This document shows positions 33,822-42,345 of a stretch of DNA of 55,932 bases, in pieces (position 1 is the stretch's first letter; the number at the start of each line of letters is the position of its first letter). Under the pieces are notes generated by a model. That model searched no databases. It had not been told where the DNA came from and saw only the letters and a program-made list of their open reading frames with translations. The stretch covers positions 1 to 55,932 of the forward strand of contig NZ_BSYI01000033.1 in NCBI RefSeq assembly GCF_030270585.1, written 5' to 3'. Made by a program: the position numbers and the translations under genes. Origin of the DNA: Paralimibaculum aggregatum. GTDB taxonomy: Bacteria; Pseudomonadota; Alphaproteobacteria; Rhodobacterales; Rhodobacteraceae.

Positions 33822-35438
33822 CTACGGCATGAAGGCGAAGGTCTGGCGCGGGCCGAGATCCTGCTTCAGGCGGGTCTCGGCGAGCGCGATCAGCGAGGCG
33901 AGCACGGGGCGCGTCTCGCGCGGGTCGATGACGTCCTCGACCGCGAAGGCCTCGGCGGTGCGGAAGGGCGAGGCGAAGGGCTTGAGCCGCGCCTCGATCT
34001 CCCGCTCGCGGGCCACCGGGTCCTTGGCCGCGCGGATCTCCTTGCGGAACGCCGCGGCCACGCCGCCCTCGATCGGCAGCGAGCCCCATTCGCCGGACGG
34101 CCAGGCCAGCTTCAGATCGACATCGTTCTTGTTGCAGGTGGCCATGCCGGCCATGCCGTAGCACTTGCGGATCACCAGGGTGATCGTCGGCACGCTGGCC
34201 TGCGCCGCGGCATGCACCACGCGCATGCCCTCGAGCAGGGTCGCGTTCTCCTCGGCGCGCAGCCCGACCATGAAGCCGGGAACATCGACGAGGAACACCA
34301 GCGGGATGTGGAAGGTGTCGCAGAGCTGCATGAAGCGGATCTGCTTGCGCGCCGCCTTCGCATCCATCGCGCCGCCATAGACCATCGGGTTGTTGGCGAC
34401 GATGCCGACCGGCCGGCCGTCGAGCCGCGCCAGGCTGGTGACCACCGACTTGCCGTGGGTCGGCTGGATCTCGAAGGCCGAGCCGCGATCGACCACCATG
34501 CCGATCAGCTTGCGCATGTCGAAGGGCCGGGTGCGCTTCTCCGGCACGATGCCGGCCAGCGCGTCCTCGCAGCGGTCGACCGGGTCGTCGGTCGGCACCA
34601 CCGGCGGCAGCTCCCAGACATTGGCCGGCATGAAGCTCAGGAAGCGGCGGATCTGCGCGAAGGCCTCGTCCTCGTCCGCCGCGGCGTTCATGATCGTGCC
34701 GGCCTTGTCGACCGCCACCGCCGCGCCGCCGAGCGCCTCCTTGTCGATCTCCTGCCCGAGCGAGCGCTTCACCACCGGCGGGCCGGCGGCGAAGATCTGG
34801 CTGGTGCCGCGGACCATCACCGAGAAATGCGAGAGGATCGCCCGCCCCGCCGGCCCGCCCGCCGCGGTGCCGAGCACCGCCGAGACCACCGGCGAGCGGC
34901 CGAGCAGCGAGACCGAGCGCTCGAAGCCGTGCACGCCCGGAAACACGGTGTGGCCGCGCTTCTCGATGGAGCCGACGGTGCCGCCGGCGCCGTCGATCAG
35001 GTTCACCAGCGGCAGCTTGTAGTGATAGGCGAAATCCTCGACGAGGCCGCCCTGCCCGCCCTTGCGCCGGGTGGCGCTGAAGGTGGTGCCGCCGCGGACG
35101 GTGAAATCCTCGCCGCCGACCAGCGCCGGCCGCCCCTCGATGTCGAGCAGGCCGCAGACATAGGGCGCCGGCGTCACCGATTGCAGCCGCTGGTTCGCGT
35201 CATAGGTGCCGGTGCCGGTCAGCCGGCCGAGCTCGCGGAACCCGGTGCCGAGCCGCTCGATGCGCTCGCGCACCGTGAGCCGGCCGGCGCGGTGCTGCCG
35301 CTCGATCGCCTCCGGCCCGCCCATCTTGAGCGACTCGGCGCGCCGGAAGGCCAGCTCGTCCAGCGGATCCGCCGGCGCGTCCGGCGCGTCCGCCGGCGCG
35401 GCGGAAGCCGCCGCCACGCCTGCCGCCTGCCCGCTCAT
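33822..35438 (-). CDS. Acyl-CoA carboxylase carboxyltransferase (beta) subunit, copy 1
   Basis: Biotin-dependent carboxyltransferase of 538 residues with two crotonase-like halves. The N-terminal half carries [27 protein letters not shown] and [20 protein letters not shown]. The C-terminal half carries [39 protein letters not shown] and [15 protein letters not shown]. It starts with the biotinyl carrier stop (ATGA overlap), so the two are coupled. A second, clearly different carboxyltransferase lies just upstream (35713-37293); both are full length. They may form a hetero-oligomer or act on different acyl-CoAs. The substrate is not predictable. Confidence 0.93.
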   Translation of the reverse strand: MSGQAAGVAAASAAPADAPDAPADPLDELAFRRAESLKMGGPEAIERQHRAGRLTVRERIERLGTGFRELGRLTGTGTYDANQRLQSVTPAPYVCGLLDIEGRPALVGGEDFTVRGGTTFSATRRKGGQGGLVEDFAYHYKLPLVNLIDGAGGTVGSIEKRGHTVFPGVHGFERSVSLLGRSPVVSAVLGTAAGGPAGRAILSHFSVMVRGTSQIFAAGPPVVKRSLGQEIDKEALGGAAVAVDKAGTIMNAAADEDEAFAQIRRFLSFMPANVWELPPVVPTDDPVDRCEDALAGIVPEKRTRPFDMRKLIGMVVDRGSAFEIQPTHGKSVVTSLARLDGRPVGIVANNPMVYGGAMDAKAARKQIRFMQLCDTFHIPLVFLVDVPGFMVGLRAEENATLLEGMRVVHAAAQASVPTITLVIRKCYGMAGMATCNKNDVDLKLAWPSGEWGSLPIEGGVAAAFRKEIRAAKDPVAREREIEARLKPFASPFRTAEAFAVEDVIDPRETRPVLASLIALAETRLKQDLGPRQTFAFMP

Positions 35439-35656
35439 GACGCGATCACGCAGAGGACCTGGTCCTCGTCCACGGAGGCCCCCTCGGCCACCGCGAGGCG
35501 GCTGACGGTGCCGCTGGCCGGTGCCTCGACCGGGATCTCCATCTTCATCGACTCGAGAATGAAGAGCGTGTCGCCCTCCGTGACCTGCTGCCCCTCGGCG
35601 CATTGCTGCTTCCAGACGGTGCCGGTCACCGGTGAAATCACGTCGCTGTCTGCCAT
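35435..35656 (-). CDS. Minimal biotinyl (biotin carboxyl carrier) protein
   Basis: A 73-residue protein that is essentially only the biotinyl/lipoyl domain. The biotinylation motif ESMKMEIPV places the target Lys at residue 38. The flanking Gly/Pro turns ([18 protein letters not shown]) mark the symmetric beta-barrel. The protein lacks the N-terminal Ala/Pro-rich linker and the thumb of fatty-acid-type AccB. It sits between two carboxyltransferase genes and overlaps the second by 4 nt. It should shuttle carboxybiotin between the biotin carboxylase at 29255 and the carboxyltransferases. Confidence 0.93.
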   Translation of the reverse strand: MADSDVISPVTGTVWKQQCAEGQQVTEGDTLFILESMKMEIPVEAPASGTVSRLAVAEGASVDEDQVLCVIAS

Positions 35657-35712
35657 AAGTCTCCCCTCGTGCGGCGAGCCGCCGCGCTGCTCGTCCGGGT
35701 CGCTGCCCGGTT

Positions 35713-37293
35713 TCAGAAGGTGGTGGGCCAGGTCGCCATGCGATGCGCACCGATCGGGGTGCCGCTCGCGTGGAACTCCAGCATGTCGATCAGGTAGTCG
35801 CGGGTGGCGCCGGGGCGGATCACCGCCTGCACCGCATTGATCTCGGCGAGCCCCCAGACGCTGGCATCCTGCTCCATCTCGGCGCGGATGCGCGCGCGCT
35901 CGGCCTCGCCGGTCTCGCGGCCCCAGGTGACGACCTCCACCGCATAGGCCGGGTCCATGAAGCTGACCTCGGCGCCCGGCCAGGCGGCGACCTCGTCGGA
36001 GTTCCGCCCGCCGCCCATGTTGAGATAGGCCTGCCCGTAGCTCTTGCGCATGATCACCGAGAGCTTCGGTACCGTGCAGAGCTGCAGCGCCTGCATGAAG
36101 TTCATGATCTTGCCGGGAGCCTTGCGCCGCTCGCCCTCGATCCCGATCACGAAGCCCGGCGTGTCGACCAGCATCACCAGCGGAATGTTGAAGCTGTCGC
36201 AGAGCGCGAGGAAGCCGGTGATCTTCTCGCAGGCATCCACATCCAGCGCGCCGGCCTTGAACATCGGGTTGTTGGCGACGATGCCGACGACCCGCCCGCC
36301 GAGGCGGGCGAGGCCGGTGCAGGCGACGCGGCCGAAGCGCGGCTTGAGCTCGAAGAAGCTGCCGGGATCGACCAGCGCGGCCACCGCCCGGCGCATGTCA
36401 TAGGCCTGGCGGCGGCTCTCCGGCACGATGCCCTCGAGCGTCGCGCGGGCCTTCGCCAGCGCCTCCGGATCGTCGGGCATATCGGCCCGCGGCGGCGTCT
36501 CGCCGGAATGCTGCGGCATGTAGGAGAGGAAGCGCCGGATCAGCGCGACCGCCTCGGCATCGGTCTCGGTCACCGCATCGACCAGCCCGGTCACCTCCTG
36601 GTGCAGCCGCCAGCCGCCGAGCTCCTCCGCCCCGACGGTCTGGCCGATCGCCAGCGAGGCGAGCCCCGGGCTGGCCACCGCCAGCACCGCGCCCTTGCGC
36701 ATCACCGTGAAGTCGGAGAGGCAGGCATACCAGGCCGAGGAGCCGAAGCACTGGCCCAGCACCGCCGAGACCCAGGGCGTGCGGCGGTCGCGGATATACT
36801 GCGTCGGGTCCTCGCCGAGCATGGTGCCCATGCCGCGCGCGCCCATGTTGTCGGGCATCCGCGCGCCGGAGGATTCGCCGAAGAACACGATCGGCATCCG
36901 CCGCTCGGTGGCGTTGCGCTTCACATGCCCGATCTTGCGCATGTTGGTCTTGCTCGAGGAGGCGCCCTTCACGGTGAAATCGTTGGAGATCACCGCCACC
37001 GGGCGGCCGTCGACGCGGGCATAGCCGGTGACCTTGCCATCCGCCGGGGTGGTCTCGCGGTCGGCCTCGCTGCCGCTGGAGACGCCGAGCATGCCGACCT
37101 CGCGGAAGCTGCCCGGGTCGATCAGCCGGTCGATCCGCGAGCGCGCGTCGAGCAGCCCGCGCTCGGCCCGGCGGGCCAGCTTCTCGGGGCCGCCCATCGC
37201 CAGCGCGCGGGCCTCCCGGCGGGCCAGCTCCTCCTCGCGCGCCGCGCTGCCCTCGGCCGCCGGCGCCGCCTCCGTCTTCGATACCTGGTTCAT
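35713..37293 (-). CDS. Acyl-CoA carboxylase carboxyltransferase (beta) subunit, copy 2
   Basis: Full-length carboxyltransferase of 526 residues. Oxyanion-hole and CoA-site motifs are present: [74 protein letters not shown] and [16 protein letters not shown]. It differs from copy 1 in the active-site loops (SSGARMPD versus DGAGGTVGS). The start overlaps the CoA-transferase stop (ATGA). The order CoA-transferase, this subunit, biotinyl protein, copy 1 suggests that an imported acid is activated to its CoA thioester and then carboxylated or decarboxylated. The exact acyl-CoA is unknown. Confidence 0.93.
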   Translation of the reverse strand: MNQVSKTEAAPAAEGSAAREEELARREARALAMGGPEKLARRAERGLLDARSRIDRLIDPGSFREVGMLGVSSGSEADRETTPADGKVTGYARVDGRPVAVISNDFTVKGASSSKTNMRKIGHVKRNATERRMPIVFFGESSGARMPDNMGARGMGTMLGEDPTQYIRDRRTPWVSAVLGQCFGSSAWYACLSDFTVMRKGAVLAVASPGLASLAIGQTVGAEELGGWRLHQEVTGLVDAVTETDAEAVALIRRFLSYMPQHSGETPPRADMPDDPEALAKARATLEGIVPESRRQAYDMRRAVAALVDPGSFFELKPRFGRVACTGLARLGGRVVGIVANNPMFKAGALDVDACEKITGFLALCDSFNIPLVMLVDTPGFVIGIEGERRKAPGKIMNFMQALQLCTVPKLSVIMRKSYGQAYLNMGGGRNSDEVAAWPGAEVSFMDPAYAVEVVTWGRETGEAERARIRAEMEQDASVWGLAEINAVQAVIRPGATRDYLIDMLEFHASGTPIGAHRMATWPTTF

Positions 37294-38579
37294 CCTGCGG
37301 CCCTCCGCCCGGCTTCCGCCGCGTTGTCCTTCTCGCGCTCGCCGGGGAACAGGATCCCCGACTGCAGCAGCGCCTCGATCTCGCCGGCGGAGAGCCCGAG
37401 CTCGCCCTCCAGCACCGCCAGCGTGTCCACCCCGGTGTCGCGCCCCGGCCAGTGCACCCCGCCCGGCGTCTCGGAGAGCCGCGGCACCACCTCGGCCATC
37501 GCGACCGGGCCGAGCACCGGGTCCTCCGGCGTCACGATGGCGCCGCGCGCGCGGTAGTGCGGATCGGCGAAGATGTCGGCCATGTCGTAGATCCGGGCAT
37601 GCGGGATCCCCGCCGCCTCGAGCGCCGCCTCGGCCTCGGCGAGCGGCCGCGCCGCGACCCAGCCGGCGATGATCGCGGTCAGCGCCGCCTCGTTCTCGGC
37701 CCGCGCCGGCCCTGCGGCGAAGCTCGGATCGTCGGCAAGCTCGGGCCGCCCGATCACCGCCATCAGCTTGGCGAACAGCGTCTGCGAGATCGCGGTGATG
37801 TGGATGTGGCGCCGGTCGGCCGTCTCGAAGAGCGTGTTCGGCACGTTGTCGGGCAGCCGCGAGCCGGCGCGGCGGGCGATCTCGCCGAGCTGCTGGAAGG
37901 CCGGGATATGCGGCTCCATGAAGCTGAAGGCGGATTCGTAGAGCGCGGTATCGACCACCTGCCCGCGGCCGGTCCGCTGCCGCTCGATCAGCGCCAGCGC
38001 AGCGCCGAAGGCGGCATAGAGCCCGGTGATGTAGTCGGTCAGCGAGACCGCGACGCGGGCCGGCGGGCGATCCGGGTCGCCGGTGATCTCGCGCATCCCG
38101 CTCACCGCCTCGCAGACCACGCCATAGCCCGGCCGCTGGCTGTAGGGGCCGTGCTGGCCGTAGCCGGAGATCCGCACCAGCACGAGCCCCGGGTTCTCGC
38201 GGCTCAGATCCTCGTAGCCGAGGCCCCAGCGCTCCAGCGTGCCGGGGCGGAAATTCTCCACCACCACATCCGCGGTGGCGCAGAGCCGGCGTGCCAGCGC
38301 CCGGCCCTCGGGCCGGCGAAGGTCGATCGAGACGTTGCGCTTGTTGCGGAAGATCGAGGCGGCATAGAGCGACCGCCCCCTGTTGCGCTTGCCCATCGAA
38401 CGCACGGCATCGCCCTCGCGCTGCTCGATCTTGATGACGTCGGCGCCGAAATCGCCCAGCAGCCGCCCGCAGAACGGGCCCGCCACCGTCGAGCCGAGCT
38501 CGATCACCCGGCGCCCGTCGAGCGGGCCGCGCCGTTCGGCCGTCTCCGGCCGGTTCCCGGTTCCTGAACTTGCCTGCAC
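37290..38579 (-). CDS. CaiB/BaiF-family (family III) CoA-transferase
   Basis: Cytoplasmic CoA-transferase of 429 residues. The N-terminal Rossmann-like part has VIELGSTVAGPFCGRLLGDF and GADVIKIEQREGDAVRSMG. VVVENFRPGTLERWGLGYED and VLVRISGYGQHGPYSQRPGY are family hallmarks. The catalytic Asp is probably in GQVVDTALYES. The GTG start at 38579 has GAGGAG 5 nt upstream; upstream ATGs lie within the regulator gene and lack family residues. It follows the GntR gene by 16 nt and overlaps the carboxyltransferase gene by 4 nt. It likely moves CoA from a donor thioester to the acid imported by the TAXI-TRAP system. Confidence 0.92.
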   Translation of the reverse strand: MQASSGTGNRPETAERRGPLDGRRVIELGSTVAGPFCGRLLGDFGADVIKIEQREGDAVRSMGKRNRGRSLYAASIFRNKRNVSIDLRRPEGRALARRLCATADVVVENFRPGTLERWGLGYEDLSRENPGLVLVRISGYGQHGPYSQRPGYGVVCEAVSGMREITGDPDRPPARVAVSLTDYITGLYAAFGAALALIERQRTGRGQVVDTALYESAFSFMEPHIPAFQQLGEIARRAGSRLPDNVPNTLFETADRRHIHITAISQTLFAKLMAVIGRPELADDPSFAAGPARAENEAALTAIIAGWVAARPLAEAEAALEAAGIPHARIYDMADIFADPHYRARGAIVTPEDPVLGPVAMAEVVPRLSETPGGVHWPGRDTGVDTLAVLEGELGLSAGEIEALLQSGILFPGEREKDNAAEAGRRAAG

Positions 38580-38595
38580 CCCTGCTCCTCGCTCT

Positions 38596-39267
38596 TCAGA
38601 GAATGAACTTGCGGTAATTGCGGAACCACTCGCAGGCCCCGCGGATGTTCTCGCGCTTGAGCTGCTCGGCGAGCACCGCATCGCCGGCATTCATCGCCGC
38701 AAGTATCTTTCGGTGTTCGATGAGGCCGGTCTGGGCCCGGCCGGGCACCAGAAGCAGACGCCGGATCAGCACCTTGGTGCGGTCGTAGAGCCCGTCCAGC
38801 GTCTGGCTGAGAATCTCGTTCTGCGACGCGGCGATGGTCTGCTCGCGGAACGCCGTGACGATCGAGATGTAGTAATCCAGATCGTGCTCGGCGATGGCCC
38901 GCTCGGCCTGCGGGCCGAAGCGCTCGGTCAGCTCGTCCCAAGCCCCCTTCGGCGCGTTCTCGGTGGCAAGGCGCACCGCGAGCGCCTCCAGCACCTCGCG
39001 CATGGCGAAGAGCTCGTCGACCTGCTCGGCGCTGAGCCGGGTGACGATGGCGCCCTGGTTGCGCACCCGCTCGATCAGGCCGAGCTGCTCGAGGATGCTG
39101 AAGGCGTCGCGCAGCCGCGCCCGCGAGATCCCGTATTCGGCGGCCAGCGGCGCCTCGCGCAGCTTCGCCCCGGGCGGCAGCTCGTGGTTCACGATCCGCT
39201 CGCGCAGGACGTTCACCACGTCGTCGACACTGACCGACTTCGCCATCTTCCCGGCTTTCCTCACCAT
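38596..39267 (-). CDS. GntR-family transcriptional regulator, FCD domain
   Basis: Regulator of about 223 residues. The winged helix-turn-helix (about 15-75) reads DVVNVLRERIVNHELPPGAK, LREAPLAAEYGISRARLRDAF and LIERVRNQGAIVTRL. The FCD domain has EQVDELFAMREVLEALAVRL, DLDYYISIVTAFREQTIAAS and LIEHRKILAAMNAGDAVLAE. The ATG at 39267 has CGGAGA upstream; the ATG at 39246 with GGGAAG is an alternative. It is the first gene of the carboxylase operon and faces bioY across about 126 nt, so it probably autoregulates and may also affect bioY. It is not an obvious BioR: no TTATnnATAA-like BioR site is seen next to it. Confidence 0.9.
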   Translation of the reverse strand: MVRKAGKMAKSVSVDDVVNVLRERIVNHELPPGAKLREAPLAAEYGISRARLRDAFSILEQLGLIERVRNQGAIVTRLSAEQVDELFAMREVLEALAVRLATENAPKGAWDELTERFGPQAERAIAEHDLDYYISIVTAFREQTIAASQNEILSQTLDGLYDRTKVLIRRLLLVPGRAQTGLIEHRKILAAMNAGDAVLAEQLKRENIRGACEWFRNYRKFIL

Positions 39268-39327
39268 TGTCTCCGCTCTCCCCGAGGCGCCCATAGGCAC
39301 CCCGCTCCGGCGTCGCTGGAATCAAAC

Positions 39328-39391
39328 TTGACTACGCCAACCAGATTGTCAACAATTTTGACGATCAGAATGTTGGGACAAAGGTCAACAA
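39328..39391. promoter_or_regulatory. TTGAC/GTCAA repeat cluster in the carboxylase-bioY divergent promoter
   Basis: This AT-rich stretch contains TTGAC at 39328 and 39358 and the complementary GTCAA at 39348 and 39384, giving two inverted pairs. TTGTCAACAA (39346-39355) is itself a near-perfect dyad, and GTCAACAA recurs at 39384-39391 directly before the bioY start. The arrangement looks like operator sites for the adjacent GntR. TTGAC also resembles -35 elements, so part of the pattern may be promoter sequence. Confidence 0.45.
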
Positions 39392-39393
39392 CC

Positions 39394-39924
39394 ATGAAGC
39401 TCGTAGCCACCCCTCGCGTCACGCTCGCCGGTCAGGCGGCCTGGCTCCTCCCCATCGCCGCCGGCGCGGCGGCGCTCGCCATCGCGGCGCAGATCCGGAT
39501 CCCGTTCTGGCCGGTGCCGATGACCATGCAGGTGCTGGCGGTGCTGCTGATCGGCTGGTTCGGCGGCATGCGCACCGCGCTCGGCAGCGGCGCGCTCTAT
39601 CTCGGCCTCGGCGCCGCCGGGCTGCCGTTCTTCGCCGGCGGCGCGCTGTTCGGGCCGACCGGCGGCTACCTCGTCGGCTTCGTGCTGGCGGCCGCTGCGC
39701 TCGGCGCCTGGCGGGAGCGCTGCGGGGTCCCCGGCCTCGCCGGCATCGCCGCGCTCAACCTCGCCGCGACCGGGCTGATCTATGCGCTCGGCTGGGGCTG
39801 GCTGGCGGCGATCACCGGCGATCCCGCGGCCGCCTTCGCCGCCGGGGTGGTGCCCTTCCTGCTCGGCGACGCGCTGAAGATCGCGGTGGCGAGTCTCGTG
39901 GTCGCGCGCTTCGCCCGGCGCTGA
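39394..39924 (+). CDS. bioY: Biotin transporter BioY
   Basis: Integral membrane protein of 176 residues with about six helices, the substrate-binding (S) component for biotin uptake. BioY signatures are the QIRIPFWPVPMTMQVLAVLL stretch, GMRTALGSGALYLGLGAAGL, PFFAGG and GPTGGYLVGFVLAAAALGAW. No ATPase or T-component gene adjoins it; solitary BioY proteins occur in alphaproteobacteria. The ATG at 39394 has AAAGG about 9 nt upstream. It is divergent from an operon encoding biotin-dependent carboxylase subunits, a functionally sensible coupling. Confidence 0.93.
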   Translation: MKLVATPRVTLAGQAAWLLPIAAGAAALAIAAQIRIPFWPVPMTMQVLAVLLIGWFGGMRTALGSGALYLGLGAAGLPFFAGGALFGPTGGYLVGFVLAAAALGAWRERCGVPGLAGIAALNLAATGLIYALGWGWLAAITGDPAAAFAAGVVPFLLGDALKIAVASLVVARFARR

Positions 39925-39929
39925 CATCC

Positions 39930-39968
39930 GGCGCTGGCAAAAGGCGCTGGCACAAGGCACTGGCACCC
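39930..39968. repeat. Three-unit 13-bp tandem repeat downstream of bioY
   Basis: GGCGCTGGCAAAA (39930-39942), GGCGCTGGCACAA (39943-39955) and GGCACTGGCACCC (39956-39968) follow one another without gaps. The array starts 6 nt after the bioY stop. It has no coding role that I can see. Confidence 0.75.
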
Positions 39969-39983
39969 GGTGCCGACCCCTGC

Positions 39984-40016
39984 CCGGGCGCGGTTCAGGC
40001 CGCGCCCGGAGCGCGT
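39984..40016 (+). terminator. Probable intrinsic terminator of bioY
   Basis: CCGGGCGCGG (39984-39993) pairs perfectly with CCGCGCCCGG (40000-40009) around the loop TTCAGG, followed by a short GCGCGTTT. It lies 60 nt after bioY and before the next plus-strand gene. The T-run is short, so efficiency is uncertain. Confidence 0.55.
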
Positions 40017-40095
40017 TTCCGGCCCGGCCCGCTTGCCCGGCCGGCACCGTCCCGGCATACCGGCAGGACCCATCCGCCTGCCCCGGGAGATGCCG

Positions 40096-40965
40096 ATGTC
40101 CGAGCCGAGCTATGCCTTCGCCGCCGATGGCCTGCCGCCGCAATCGCGGCTGATGACCGGGCGCGCCGTCTTCACCGAGGCCTATGCGGTGCTGCCGCGC
40201 GGCACCCAGACCGCCATCGTCACCTCGCGGCTGCCGGGCTGGCAGGGCACCCGGCTCTGGGTGCTGGCCCGCCCGCTCTCGGGCTTTGCCGAGACCTTCG
40301 CGCACTACCTCATGGAGGTCGCCCCCGGCGGCGGCAGCAGCGCGCCCGAGCCCGACCCGGCGGCGCAGGCGGCGCTCTTCGTCACCGCGGGGCGGCTGCG
40401 GCTCGATCTGGCGGGCGCGGCGCATCATCTCGGCGCCGGCGATTTCGCCTGGCTGCCGCCCGGCGCCGCCTGGCAGCTCGCGGCCGAGGGCGACACGCCG
40501 GCCCGCTTCCACTGGATCCGCAAGCGCTGGCAGCCCGCCGCAGGGCTCGCCCCGCCCGGGCCGGTCTTCGCCAGCGATGCCGGCACCCCGCCCGAGCCGA
40601 TGCCGGACTGCGGCGGGGTCTGGGCCACCACGCGCTTCACCGACCCCGAGGACCTGCGCCACGACATGGCGGTCACGGTGGTCACCTTCGCCCCCGGCGG
40701 CACCATCCCGTTCGAGGAGACGCATGTGATGGAGCACGGGCTCTACGTGCTCGAGGGCAAGGCGGTCTACAAGCTCAACCGCGACTGGGTGGAGGTCGAG
40801 GCGGGGGACTACATGTGGCTCCGCGCCTTCTGCCCGCAGGCCTGCTATGCCGGCGGGCCGGGGCCGTTCCGCTACCTGCTCTACAAGGACGTCAACCGCC
40901 ACATGCCGCTCGGCGGGCATCTCGGGCATCTCGGGCATCTCGGGCAGCCCGGGAGCGCCGGATGA
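40096..40965 (+). CDS. allE: (S)-ureidoglycine aminohydrolase
   Basis: Bicupin metalloenzyme of 289 residues that converts (S)-ureidoglycine, formed from allantoate, to (S)-ureidoglycolate and ammonia. The C-terminal cupin has the Mn-site pattern FEETHVMEHGLYVLEGKAVY (Glu, His, His) and a Gln in FCPQACYAGG. The N-terminal cupin has the softer GDFAWLPPGAAWQL. The GGGAG before ATGCCGATG favours the second ATG (40096). Its stop overlaps the next gene, ureidoglycolate lyase, as ATGA; the two catalyse consecutive steps. The C-terminus ends in an unusual HLGHLGHLG run encoded by a short tandem repeat, which may be a recent expansion. Confidence 0.92.
   Translation: MSEPSYAFAADGLPPQSRLMTGRAVFTEAYAVLPRGTQTAIVTSRLPGWQGTRLWVLARPLSGFAETFAHYLMEVAPGGGSSAPEPDPAAQAALFVTAGRLRLDLAGAAHHLGAGDFAWLPPGAAWQLAAEGDTPARFHWIRKRWQPAAGLAPPGPVFASDAGTPPEPMPDCGGVWATTRFTDPEDLRHDMAVTVVTFAPGGTIPFEETHVMEHGLYVLEGKAVYKLNRDWVEVEAGDYMWLRAFCPQACYAGGPGPFRYLLYKDVNRHMPLGGHLGHLGHLGQPGSAG
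40912..40947 (+). repeat. 9-bp in-frame tandem repeat at the 3-prime end of allE
   Basis: Units CTCGGGCAT (40921-40929), CTCGGGCAT (40930-40938) and CTCGGGCAG (40939-40947) follow a diverged unit at 40912-40920. They encode the HLG repeat in the last 15 residues of the aminohydrolase. Being in units of 9 nt, length changes would keep the frame. Confidence 0.8.
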
Positions 40966-41453
40966 GCCGCATGGTCGATGTCGAGCCGCTGGAGCCCGGC
41001 GCCTTCGCCCGCTTCGGCGACGTGATCGAGGCCGAGGGTCCGCCGGACAGGCTCATCAACGAGGGGCTCTGCGGCCGCTGGCACGACCGTGCCCGGCTCG
41101 ACTTCGCCGATGGCCGCGCCGGGATCAGCCTGTTCCGCTCCGAGCCGCGCACCCTGCCCTTCACCCTCGCGCTGCTCGAGCGCCACCCCCTCGGCAGCCA
41201 GAGCTTCCTGCCCATGGGCGGCACGCCCTGGCTCGCCATCGCGGCGCCCGACGAAGATGGCCGCCCGGGCCGGCCGCGGGCCTTCCGCGCCTCCGGCACG
41301 CAGGGGGTCTCCTATCTCCGCGGGGTCTGGCACGCGGTGCTGACGCCGCTCGGCGGGCCGGGGCTCTTCGCGGTGGTCGACCGGATCGGACCCGGCGCCA
41401 ATCTCGAGGAGCACCGCCTCGCCGAGGGCTGGCTCATTCGCGCGGCGCCGTGA
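40962..41453 (+). CDS. allA: Ureidoglycolate lyase
   Basis: Enzyme of 163 residues that splits (S)-ureidoglycolate into glyoxylate and urea. AllA features are DVEPLEPGAFARFGDVIE near the N-terminus, the central LERHPLGSQSFLPMGG and the C-terminal RGVWHAVLTPLGGPGLFAVV, with the conserved WH. The ATG overlaps the stop of the aminohydrolase gene (ATGA) and has GGGAG upstream. The last 20 nt overlap tail-to-tail with the convergent carbamoylase gene. No urease or allantoinase gene lies in the window. Confidence 0.93.
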   Translation: MSRMVDVEPLEPGAFARFGDVIEAEGPPDRLINEGLCGRWHDRARLDFADGRAGISLFRSEPRTLPFTLALLERHPLGSQSFLPMGGTPWLAIAAPDEDGRPGRPRAFRASGTQGVSYLRGVWHAVLTPLGGPGLFAVVDRIGPGANLEEHRLAEGWLIRAAP

Positions 41454-42345
41454 TCAGGGCATAGTCCTGCGGCTCGCGGTGCAGGGCGAAGTTGAACACG
41501 TTGGCCCGGATCTCGGCACAGCGGTCGAGGTCGATCCGGGCCGAGATCACCTCGTCGCCGGTGGTGCTGGCCTGGGCGACGATCTCGCCGGTGGGCGCGG
41601 CGATCAGCGAGCCGCCGATCAGGTCGCACCCCTCCTCGCGCCCGGCCTTGGCCACCGCCACCGCCCAGAGCCCGTTCTGGTAGGCCCCGGCCTGCACCGA
41701 GAGCGCGTTGTGGAAATACTGCAGGTGGTCGTGCTCCGGCGCCGGCGGATAGTGCAGCGGCGTGTTGTAGCCGAGGCAGACCAGCTCGGCGCCGCCGAGG
41801 CCGAGCATCCGCCAGGTCTCCGGCCAGCGCCGGTCGTTGCAGATGCACATGCCGATGCGCCCGCCGAAGGCGTCGAACACCGGGAAGCCGAGATCGCCCT
41901 TCTCGAAATAGCGCTTCTCGAGATGCTGGAAGGGCCGCCAGTCCTCGTGCTCGCGGTGCCCGGGCAGGTGGATCTTGCGGTATTTCCCGGCGATCCGGCC
42001 GGCCGCGTCGACGAGGATCGCGGTGTTGAAGTGCCGCCCTTCCGGCGTCAGCTCGGCATAGCCGAGATGGAAGCCGATCCCCAGCGTCTCCGCCGCCTCG
42101 AACAGCCGCCGGGTCTCGGCCGAGGGCATCTCGGTCTCGAACCAGCGGTCGATCTCGGCCGGCGCCTCGGTGTACCAGCGCGGGAAGAAGGTGGTGAGCG
42201 CAAGCTCGGGGAAGACCACGAGCCGCGCGCCGCGGGCCGCGGCCTCGCGCATCAGCTCGATCATCCGGGTGACGGCGGAGGCGCGGCTCTCCGCCGCGGC
42301 GATCGGGCCGAGCTGCGCCCCGGCGACGACAAAGGACCGGCTCAT
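41434..42345 (-). CDS. N-carbamoyl-D-amino-acid amidohydrolase (nitrilase superfamily)
   Basis: Cytoplasmic C-N hydrolase of 303 residues that removes an N-carbamoyl group, releasing CO2 and NH3. The triad is Glu47 (VFPELALTTFFPRW), Lys124 (KYRKIHLPGH) and Cys169 (CICNDRRWPETWRM). The wording around these residues and FQHLEKRYFEKGDLGFPV agree with what I recall of Agrobacterium D-carbamoylase. It overlaps the M20 carbamoylase gene by 4 nt and ends the operon dctQ-dctM-dctP-dpaL-M20-this gene. No hydantoinase is present, so its substrate probably enters already carbamoylated. Stereospecificity is an inference. Confidence 0.9.
   Translation of the reverse strand: MSRSFVVAGAQLGPIAAAESRASAVTRMIELMREAAARGARLVVFPELALTTFFPRWYTEAPAEIDRWFETEMPSAETRRLFEAAETLGIGFHLGYAELTPEGRHFNTAILVDAAGRIAGKYRKIHLPGHREHEDWRPFQHLEKRYFEKGDLGFPVFDAFGGRIGMCICNDRRWPETWRMLGLGGAELVCLGYNTPLHYPPAPEHDHLQYFHNALSVQAGAYQNGLWAVAVAKAGREEGCDLIGGSLIAAPTGEIVAQASTTGDEVISARIDLDRCAEIRANVFNFALHREPQDYALITAPRE

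Noticed and set aside
38596-39267. The GntR next to bioY as the biotin regulator BioR
   Set aside because: It has an FCD domain typical of metabolite-responsive GntR proteins, and no TTATnnATAA-like BioR box is seen in the divergent gap. Not excluded experimentally.
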